6,635 nt of DNA from an uncultured Pseudomonadales bacterium (lineage in GTDB: Bacteria; Pseudomonadota; Gammaproteobacteria; Pseudomonadales; Porticoccaceae), in contig CAJQJT010000120.1 in NCBI GenBank assembly GCA_905478725.1, positions 1 through 6,635 of the forward strand, given 5' to 3'. Made by a program: the position numbers and the translations under genes. A model generated the notes under the pieces. The model saw nothing but the letters and a program-made list of their open reading frames with translations, did no database searches and was not told the DNA's origin. Numbering within the stretch: the stretch's first letter is position 1; each line of letters begins with the position of its first letter. This document shows, in pieces, positions 1 to 5,419 of the stretch.

Positions 1-1163
1 TTAAAGCCAAAGTGGGTCTCAATGTTGACGAAACTGAAAGAGAAGTGGCTTTTTGCGCCCATAGTATTTTAAGTCTCTCTGAGATTATGGAGGTACCCAA
101 TGCGCTTCTCGATCCTCGCTTCGTCGATAATACTCTGGTTACCGATGGTCCCATGTTCCGGTTTTATGCCGGTGTTCCGCTAATAGCGTCTAATGGAGAT
201 GCCTTGGGTACTCTCTGTGTGCTGGACTATAAACCGGGGAAACTATCTGACTTCCAAAAGTTATCTCTTAAAACGCTCAGTCGCCTTGTGGTGCGTGAGT
301 TAGATCTGCGCCATAGCTACAAAACAATGAGAAGAGTATTAGGCGAGGTGTCAGATGAAAAAAACATCTTGCAGCCGGATTCGACTATTGATGAGCAGGC
401 TATTTTCCTCCAGAAGCAGTTAAGTTCGCGTGTCCAATTTGAAATACTGTCGCGGCGAATTTTAGACTCGACTCTAGATGCTGTAATCACCACTGACGAA
501 CATGGAATGGTGATTTATTGGAACCCTAAGGCCGAGGATCTGTTTGGATACACGGAATTTCAGGCGCAAAGTAAAAGTATTATTGACCTGATTGTTGATT
601 CCAGTGAGAGCGAGGCCGCCAAAAAACGTTTTAGTCAGATTGTTAGCGGCAATGCGGGAGAATTCACCCCTAACCGTTTTGAGTTTGAGGCGATTAGAGT
701 CAGTGGTGAGAGGGTATCTGTTGAGGTTTCTGTGGTTTACTTGAAACGCTTTGGTGAGACTGTAGTGACCAGTTTTATGAGGGATGTGACGGAGAGCCTT
801 GTGATACGAGATATAGACGCCGCTGTCGGTATAATGCGGAAGCTTAAGCGGTTGGGGATAAGGTTCTCTTTGGATGATTTTGGAACTGGTTATTCGTCCC
901 TGGAATATTTGTCGAAACTGCCGTTGTCGGAACTCAAGATCGATCAGTCTTTTGTGCGCAATATGCATATTAACGCAAGGCCGACAATAATTATTAAGAC
1001 CATTATCAATATGGCTAAAAGCCTCGGGTTAAAGGTTGTCGCCGAGGGAGTAGAAACTCAAATTCAGTATCAGTTACTGCAGTCTTTTGGCTGTCAGCTT
1101 TTTCAAGGTTATCACTTTGGCAGGCCAATGCCAGCGGCGGACTGTGAGGACTTTTTATCTTAG
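1..1163 (+). CDS. GAF-PAS protein with a C-terminal half EAL domain (5' partial), probably a degenerate c-di-GMP signalling protein
   Basis: The reading frame is open to the left edge. The codons before the GTG at 12 read K-A-K and continue a typical GAF sequence, so that GTG is not the real start and the N-terminus lies outside the window. Numbering from that GTG, residues 1-98 are a GAF sensor domain (FCAHSIL near 14-20, then GDALGTLCVLD). Residues 99-140 form a linker, and 142-259 are a PAS domain (DAVITTDEHGMVIYWN, LFGYT, ending FMRDVTE). From about 260 the protein becomes the second half of an EAL phosphodiesterase: TES at 260-262, DDFGTGYSSL from 288, LKID with K309, AEGVET from 344, and QGYHFGRPMP from 365. 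The whole first half of EAL, with the EAL signature and the metal-binding Asn strand, is absent, and so is the GGDEF domain usually found between PAS and EAL. Hydrolysis of c-di-GMP is therefore unlikely. It may be a ligand-sensing remnant, a regulator acting through protein contacts, or a decaying gene. The domain calls are firm; the function is not. Confidence 0.9.
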   Translation, partial: KAKVGLNVDETEREVAFCAHSILSLSEIMEVPNALLDPRFVDNTLVTDGPMFRFYAGVPLIASNGDALGTLCVLDYKPGKLSDFQKLSLKTLSRLVVRELDLRHSYKTMRRVLGEVSDEKNILQPDSTIDEQAIFLQKQLSSRVQFEILSRRILDSTLDAVITTDEHGMVIYWNPKAEDLFGYTEFQAQSKSIIDLIVDSSESEAAKKRFSQIVSGNAGEFTPNRFEFEAIRVSGERVSVEVSVVYLKRFGETVVTSFMRDVTESLVIRDIDAAVGIMRKLKRLGIRFSLDDFGTGYSSLEYLSKLPLSELKIDQSFVRNMHINARPTIIIKTIINMAKSLGLKVVAEGVETQIQYQLLQSFGCQLFQGYHFGRPMPAADCEDFLS

Positions 1164-1178
1164 TTAACAGGGCTGTTG

Positions 1179-1223
1179 GTGATTGCGCTTAATAGTGGTC
1201 TTTCTCCTATTAAGCACAATCAC
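1179..1223. terminator. Long imperfect hairpin in the convergent gap, possible bidirectional terminator
   Basis: The arms 1179-1195 and 1207-1223 are 17 nt each and pair with a single C-A mismatch around an 11-nt loop. The hairpin begins 15 bp after the stop codon of the GAF-PAS gene and lies between two converging genes, which is where a shared terminator is expected. Neither side is followed by a clear T-run, so it is not a textbook intrinsic terminator. It could instead be a 3'-end stabilising structure or a copy of a dispersed inverted repeat. Confidence 0.5.
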
Positions 1224-1278
1224 AGCTCAACGATTGTTAGCTAGCCTTTGATAGCTGGACATTTGCAGCCAGCCATTT

Positions 1279-1326
1279 ACAGTGAGCTCTTCACAGTGAG
1301 CTCTTCACAGTGAGCTCTTCACAGTG
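1279..1326. repeat. Tandem repeat, 14-bp unit, 3.4 copies
   Basis: Three identical head-to-tail copies of acagtgagctcttc occupy 1279-1292, 1293-1306 and 1307-1320, followed by a partial copy (acagtg) at 1321-1326. Each unit contains the palindrome gagctc, and each full junction creates tcacagtga, a palindrome around a central A. The array lies in non-coding DNA 13 bp past the stop codon of the leftward DUF3604 gene. The perfect identity suggests recent slippage or active maintenance. Confidence 0.95.
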
Positions 1327-1339
1327 GACTAGCTACAAC

Positions 1340-3304
1340 CTAATTGCCGGCCTTGCTGCCCTGATACCAAATCGGCGAGGTCCAAGCCATCTCTCGAACG
1401 GTCTCAGGATAAGCGCCATTGGTACAAACCTCAGGGCGATCAGCCTCAGCAAATGCCGCACAGTCATAGGTGTGCCAGCGAGCTGTCTCAGGCTCTACAG
1501 CGCGCAGGTAGTAATAAGCTGACTGGCTAGGATCAAAGTTGTCATCGTGATACACCACACAGAGACTGTCAGCACCGGTTTCCGCTTCGGCAACAGTGAT
1601 CACCTCATTGTGCATTTGGCCTTCACCGTCGATCCAACCTTTGATCAGGTGCAGTGCTACCAGCGGCTTGCCATCCGGATCCCTAGAGGCATAGGCCAGT
1701 AGGCTAGGGGCTTTGTCACTGTCACCAGCAGCCACTAGATCAGCGCCCATAGGAACGCCAGAGGCATAGGCTTGAGCCACCATATCCGGAGCTTCACAGA
1801 GCCCTTCATTGAGATCCCAGCCAGCGAACAGACGCGGTCGAATGCGTGGACCGGAGGTGCCAAATACTTCTTTGCGCAACATGGCGTCAAAGATACCGTC
1901 GCGAGTGTTCTCTTTTGCCCAAACACCGGCTAAGCCACCGGGATTGCCATCAATACCGCTGGTTAGTAGTCCTGGCTTGAGTCGCTCAGCAGGATTCGAT
2001 TCGCCGGTGACAGCGCCAGTCCAGGCGTTTTCAACAACCGCTCCAGGAGTACTTGAATGGGTGTCGGTGGCGGCAATGGTGCCGAGCTTAACGGGGTTTA
2101 AACCAATCGACTGTTCTTCAAGCAGACCGACTAATAGGCCAGAGCGCTGAAAGTCAGTAGGGTGGACACAGCCGGCACCGAGCATGCCATTGCTGCCGGT
2201 CTGACCCGGTTCGCACTCTGCAGTGATCTCTGAGGCTTGACCCATAGTTAGGTTGCCCTCTTCTAAACTGCGGGTGACATAGGTCTTACTTTGACCCATA
2301 CGTCTTACCGCTTCGACTTCACAGAGTTCGTCCGGCGCACCAAAGACACTGCTCAAACCATTGATACATTCGGAGCCGCCTTTGTGCTGGAAGATCTCCA
2401 TAATTGGCTCGCGCTTGAGTCGCGCAGTGGCATAGGCACGCTTAGCAGCAGTGGTATCTTCAAGCTGCATGTAGGGTGCCATTCGGCCGTTAGCCAGGTT
2501 CGAGTTGTGGGGGATAGTCAGGTAGTCGCAACCCTCTGCAATGTCACAGACCGCATCCAGTGCAGACCAGAGCTTGCTGTCGATGGGTGCATCTATGTAG
2601 CTAACTGGTTTGGCCGGCACATTGTCATCGCGAAAGATGACATTGCGGTGGTAGTTGGATGTGCCGGGTGTGCCTGTGTACTCATAGGCGACAAAGCTAG
2701 TGAACTCGCAGGGAGCATTGGCTCTATTGGCCGCCAGTTGAATATCCTGCCAGGGTGACTCGGCGTAGTCGCTGCACTGGCTGCCATCGGCGCCACAGAT
2801 TTCAGCAATACGCACTGGAGTTTCGGTGGTAATCACCGAGCCCAGCATCATCATGCCCTGACGCTCATTAACACGATAATTGTTACAAAAAGTGGTGCTA
2901 TAAGCCGGTGAGCCTTCGGTGCGGCACAGGGCTCGTTCACCGAGAAATTCGCCGTGATCGGTGACCGCAAGAAAATCCAATGGTCGATCGATTTTGACTG
3001 AGCCAAGGGGGACGCCCTGCTTATCCACGGGGAAAAAGGGGATTGCTTCACCGCGGGCATAGCGATGGGCATCTGTAGGTGTGGTGCCTAGGCTGTTGGC
3101 GGCGGCATCAAAAGAGTAGCTGGTGTGCACGTGTAGGTCGCCAAATAAGGCAGTGCCATCGGCATTAAAATTATCACAGGTGTCGGACTGAACTGCGGTA
3201 GTAGCTGGTGCTGCTTGCTCAACGCTGAGTGCAGATGAATCATCTGGTCCACTGCAGCCTGTCAGCAACAGTATTGCCAGTGTTAAAGAGAGTTTGGTAC
3301 GCAT
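1340..3304 (-). CDS. DUF3604 family lipoprotein with a PHP-like metal-dependent hydrolase domain
   Basis: The 654-residue protein opens with a short basic and hydrophobic signal peptide and lipobox L14-T-G-C17; Ser at +2 predicts sorting to the outer membrane. The body matches the DUF3604 family, which resembles PHP phosphoesterases. Candidate metal ligands appear in family order: DLHVHTSYSFDA (H58, H60), VTDHGEF (D116, H117), IPHN (H266), EIFQHKG (E303, H307) and ATDTHSSTPG (D414, H416). The end also follows the family: TSGPRI near 483, LHLIKGWID near 551, and the closing AWTSPIWYQ. The length is usual for DUF3604. Apart from the lipid Cys there are 16 cysteines, an even number that suits disulfides in an oxidising compartment. 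The substrate is unknown; a metal-dependent hydrolase is the reasonable reading. The ATG at 3302-3304 is preceded by a weak ribosome site (cgga, about 8 nt away), and the signal peptide begins right there, which supports this start. It is the last gene of the leftward block, 92 bp after the MAPEG gene. Confidence 0.93.
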   Translation of the reverse strand: MRTKLSLTLAILLLTGCSGPDDSSALSVEQAAPATTAVQSDTCDNFNADGTALFGDLHVHTSYSFDAAANSLGTTPTDAHRYARGEAIPFFPVDKQGVPLGSVKIDRPLDFLAVTDHGEFLGERALCRTEGSPAYSTTFCNNYRVNERQGMMMLGSVITTETPVRIAEICGADGSQCSDYAESPWQDIQLAANRANAPCEFTSFVAYEYTGTPGTSNYHRNVIFRDDNVPAKPVSYIDAPIDSKLWSALDAVCDIAEGCDYLTIPHNSNLANGRMAPYMQLEDTTAAKRAYATARLKREPIMEIFQHKGGSECINGLSSVFGAPDELCEVEAVRRMGQSKTYVTRSLEEGNLTMGQASEITAECEPGQTGSNGMLGAGCVHPTDFQRSGLLVGLLEEQSIGLNPVKLGTIAATDTHSSTPGAVVENAWTGAVTGESNPAERLKPGLLTSGIDGNPGGLAGVWAKENTRDGIFDAMLRKEVFGTSGPRIRPRLFAGWDLNEGLCEAPDMVAQAYASGVPMGADLVAAGDSDKAPSLLAYASRDPDGKPLVALHLIKGWIDGEGQMHNEVITVAEAETGADSLCVVYHDDNFDPSQSAYYYLRAVEPETARWHTYDCAAFAEADRPEVCTNGAYPETVREMAWTSPIWYQGSKAGN

Positions 3305-3325
3305 AGTATTTTTCCGTTAGTGGCC

Positions 3326-3350
3326 GGGCATCGTTTTTACTGCAATGCCC
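3326..3350 (-). other. Small hairpin in the gap between the MAPEG and DUF3604 genes
   Basis: Arms gggcat (3326-3331) and atgccc (3345-3350) form a 6-bp stem with a 13-nt loop, in the leader of the DUF3604 gene and past the MAPEG stop codon. No T-run follows on the minus strand, so termination is doubtful. It may be a weak attenuating or processing structure, or chance. Confidence 0.25.
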
Positions 3351-3396
3351 AGCATAGATTTTCTTTTTATAAGACCCACTGGTTTAGCAGAGCGGC

Positions 3397-3762
3397 TTAG
3401 GCGAGTTCCATAGCCATTGTGATAAGGGCAATGACAGAGCCGACCCAGCTAAGGCTGCGGAACATGGCAAAGCCAAAGCTATAGCAAGCCAGATGAATAA
3501 CACGCAATGCCAACCAAGCAGTCGCGGCTTGAGTGTTATCCACATCCATAATCATTGAAAGCAGCGCCAGCGTAAGAAAAATGGGCAGCGTCTCTTGAAG
3601 GTTCGCTGCGGCGCGTTTGATGCGTTGAAAGGTTACCGAAGTTTCAACTTCCTCATCGCGGTTGGAGAGCAGGTAGGCGCTATTTTTTAAATTGACGGCC
3701 ATGGGTAGCAGCCAGATTTGAAAGAGTGTCAGTGCTAGTACGTAGAGAATAATGTCGCTCAT
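3397..3762 (-). CDS. MAPEG family small membrane protein
   Basis: The 121-residue protein is strongly hydrophobic, with four likely membrane helices at about 2-22, 57-73, 80-98 and 104-119. After helix 1 comes a charged cytosolic-type loop, then Q46-R-I-K-R50-A-A-A-N54-L-Q-E57-T-L-P60, the R/K-R-A-x-x-N-x-x-E-x-x-P signature of the MAPEG superfamily (membrane-associated proteins in eicosanoid and glutathione metabolism). Size and topology also fit. Some family members are glutathione transferases or peroxidases, but most bacterial members, including this type, have no assigned reaction, so detoxification here is only a guess. The ATG at 3760-3762 has a good Shine-Dalgarno (aagg, 7 nt upstream) after an A-rich stretch. 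The gene lies 73 bp after the serine hydrolase and 92 bp before the DUF3604 gene, on the same strand, so co-transcription is plausible. Confidence 0.87.
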   Translation of the reverse strand: MSDIILYVLALTLFQIWLLPMAVNLKNSAYLLSNRDEEVETSVTFQRIKRAAANLQETLPIFLTLALLSMIMDVDNTQAATAWLALRVIHLACYSFGFAMFRSLSWVGSVIALITMAMELA

Positions 3763-3769
3763 GGTATTA

Positions 3770-3781
3770 CCTTTTTTTATT
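3770..3781 (-). promoter_or_regulatory. A-rich ribosome binding site of the MAPEG gene
   Basis: On the minus strand this reads aataaaaaaagg, with the aagg Shine-Dalgarno ending 7 nt before the ATG at 3760-3762. Exactly the same 12-mer precedes the serine hydrolase gene at 5249-5260. An unstructured A-rich leader like this usually favours ribosome loading. Confidence 0.6.
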
Positions 3782-3791
3782 ATGATTTATG

Positions 3792-3836
3792 TTAAAAGTA
3801 TTAGGATTAAAAGTGTCAGGATAAAAAGTGCCCAGT
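3792..3836. repeat. Degenerate tandem repeat, 15-bp unit, 3 copies
   Basis: Three head-to-tail units are related: ttaaaagtattagga (3792-3806), ttaaaagtgtcagga (3807-3821) and taaaaagtgcccagt (3822-3836). Units 1 and 2 differ at 2 positions; unit 3 has diverged further. The array fills most of the gap between the serine hydrolase stop codon (3836-3838) and the MAPEG ribosome site, so it probably arose by slippage in the 3' end of one gene or the leader of the next. No regulatory role can be shown from sequence. Confidence 0.65.
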
Positions 3837-5236
3837 TAGTCTGGGTCGATAATAGAGTTATTTACCCCGTAGAGTAATTTCGAATGGGAGTAGTTCGATC
3901 CATCAGTCAACCCTATGCCGTTGGGCAGCGAGCCCACCAGATTGGATTCCTCTAGGTTGCCTTGGGAAATAACCATTTTCCGTTCATCGGAGGCATTTAT
4001 AATCGGGCTGTAGAGGCTGTTGCGGACCACAACCATATTGTTGTCAAAATCGAGCGTAATATATTGACCATCAAAGCCCACAGTTGAGAGTAGTGTATTG
4101 GGCTCGGGGTAAACCGAGCCACCCTCTAGGGTTTCAGGGATTATGCTCCAAAACTGCAGCCCATAACTGAATAGTCCGCCGCCCCATATTTCGGACACTC
4201 TCGAATCTACAGTAATGTTTTTGATGCTATCGACGTAAGAGCTGGGGATCACTTGCTCACCATCCCATAAGCCGTTATTCAGTAGTAACTGCCCGAACCG
4301 TGCAAAATCACGAGGCGTGGCGTCCAGACAGCAATAGGCTAAATAGTTGCCATCCACCTGACTGGTGCCGTCGTTGTCACGCCACCATTGGGCTTGCATG
4401 CCGATTTTAGAAAACAGATGCAGGTCAGCATAGGTCTGTAGATCCTGACCGGTTGCTCGGTAGAGAATCTCGCCGAGCACCATAGTGTCGCAATTGGAGT
4501 AGAGCCAGTAGCCAGCCTGCCATAATGGCCCGTTTGTATACCAAGGCTGATAAACATTGGTCGCTGCCAGCTGGCGATCGATACAGGCCGACATCTGGTC
4601 ACTGGAATAGACTAAATTACCACCGGCGGTGCCGCCATCGGGGCAGACCTCCAAGCTTTGCATGGAAAAGTCATAACAGATAATAGGCAAGCCGGAACGC
4701 ATATCCAGCAGATTGCGAATTGTGATTGCGGCTCTCTCGTCTTCTTGCCATACATCTATATGGTTTGAGGCCGGTTCTGAGAGAGATTCGATATAGCCCT
4801 GCTCAATGGCGATGGCAATCATTACGCTAGTAAAGGATTTTGCTGTTGACCAGGATGTCGCAAGACTGTCTTTATCACGCAGGCCATAGCGCTCCTGGCC
4901 GTCGATATCCCGGGTAGCCTCGAAATTGGTCACTTCTGATGGCAGAATGCCTCGATAACGCTCATAGATAAGTTTGTTATCTTTAATGACAAGAGCCGCT
5001 TGGGTGTAGCTGCCATCAACAAAGGCCTGATCAAAGGTCTGCTCTAAAATACTTGAGTCCATGCCGACGGATTCAGGGGTTGCTTCGAGCCAAACTACTG
5101 GTTCAGTGACGGCTTCAATAGTCGATTGCTGTGCATCCTCATTAGCAGGTGCCGAGGACTTAGAGCCGCCGCCGCAAGAGGCGAGCATAGTGACAATGAG
5201 CGTTAATAATATGGTTGTGGAGAGGGTCTTAAACAT
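3836..5236 (-). CDS. Lipoprotein serine hydrolase, class C beta-lactamase fold (COG1680-type esterase/amidase)
   Basis: The 466-residue protein starts with a signal peptide and lipobox L18-A-S-C21, followed by a low-complexity Gly/Ser/Ala/Glu tether to about residue 45. The catalytic domain then follows the class C beta-lactamase/DD-peptidase pattern. S130-T-A-K133 is the SxxK motif with the nucleophile Ser and general-base Lys. Y246-S-N248 is the YxN motif. GFDGQY at 387-392 replaces the KTG/HxG box, a form I recall in esterase-like members of COG1680. LLDMRSGLP (176-184) and the GEILYRATGQDLQTY stretch are further family hallmarks. True beta-lactamase activity is not implied; relatives include esterases, peptidases and 6-aminohexanoate-dimer hydrolases, and the substrate is unknown. 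About 45 residues after DERKMVI form a tail not clearly part of the fold. The ATG at 5234-5236 has a strong aagggg site 10 nt upstream, and the signal peptide starts there. Its 3' end abuts a 15-bp tandem repeat. Confidence 0.92.
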   Translation of the reverse strand: MFKTLSTTILLTLIVTMLASCGGGSKSSAPANEDAQQSTIEAVTEPVVWLEATPESVGMDSSILEQTFDQAFVDGSYTQAALVIKDNKLIYERYRGILPSEVTNFEATRDIDGQERYGLRDKDSLATSWSTAKSFTSVMIAIAIEQGYIESLSEPASNHIDVWQEDERAAITIRNLLDMRSGLPIICYDFSMQSLEVCPDGGTAGGNLVYSSDQMSACIDRQLAATNVYQPWYTNGPLWQAGYWLYSNCDTMVLGEILYRATGQDLQTYADLHLFSKIGMQAQWWRDNDGTSQVDGNYLAYCCLDATPRDFARFGQLLLNNGLWDGEQVIPSSYVDSIKNITVDSRVSEIWGGGLFSYGLQFWSIIPETLEGGSVYPEPNTLLSTVGFDGQYITLDFDNNMVVVRNSLYSPIINASDERKMVISQGNLEESNLVGSLPNGIGLTDGSNYSHSKLLYGVNNSIIDPD

Positions 5237-5409
5237 TTTTCTATTGCCCCTTTTTTTATTTTTATTTTTTGAGCGGCTTTACCCTTTGATAATAACGCTA
5301 AATCTTGATTAGGGAAACTCCCAGCTATGACCGGCGGGACTAAGTTAACTAACCCTTTAAGGCTACTTAGATAGACGTCACATCACCAGTGCTTCAGATG
5401 ACTCAACCG
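5237..5409. other. Intergenic leader of the serine hydrolase gene
   Basis: This 173-bp gap between two leftward genes is the longest in the block and the likeliest place for a promoter within it. On the minus strand tattat at 5289-5294 could serve as a -10 element, but the hexamer 17 bp upstream (tttccc, 5312-5317) is a poor -35. No convincing terminator hairpin for the amidohydrolase gene was found. The 20 bases before the Shine-Dalgarno are almost pure A on the minus strand. Confidence 0.3.
5247..5260 (-). promoter_or_regulatory. A-rich ribosome binding site of the serine hydrolase gene
   Basis: The minus strand carries aagggg at 5247-5252, a strong Shine-Dalgarno 10 nt before the ATG at 5234-5236, preceded by a long A/T tract up to 5270. 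The part at 5249-5260 (aataaaaaaagg) is identical to the site in front of the downstream MAPEG gene. Confidence 0.65.
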
Positions 5410-5419
5410 CTATAGCGGT
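5406..5419. repeat. Perfect 14-bp palindrome over the amidohydrolase stop codon
   Basis: The sequence accgctatagcggt equals its own reverse complement and includes the TAG stop (5410-5412, minus strand). Such a site can bind a dimeric protein or extrude as a short stem, but at a gene's 3' end it may equally be chance. Confidence 0.4.

Noticed and set aside
12..14. GTG as the start of the GAF-PAS gene
   Set aside because: In-frame codons upstream continue the GAF domain to the window edge and no Shine-Dalgarno is present; it is an internal Val codon.
474..968. Minus-strand open frame of 164 codons
   Set aside because: It lies wholly antisense to the PAS-EAL coding region, whose domain motifs are unmistakable; the antisense product has no recognisable motif.
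1279..1326. CRISPR array
   Set aside because: The units are 14 bp with no spacers between them, so this is a plain tandem repeat.
2291..2758. Plus-strand open frame of 155 codons
   Set aside because: It is antisense to the DUF3604 gene, where the metal motifs run through this stretch; no family resemblance of its own.
3836..5236. Annotation as a beta-lactamase resistance gene
   Set aside because: The SxxK and YxN motifs define the fold, but the third box is GFDG rather than KTG and the tethered esterase-like layout does not indicate antibiotic hydrolysis.
5289..5317. Promoter for the serine hydrolase gene (tattat with tttccc, 17-bp spacer)
   Set aside because: The -10 is fair but the -35 has almost no match to consensus, so it is mentioned only as a possibility in the intergenic entry.
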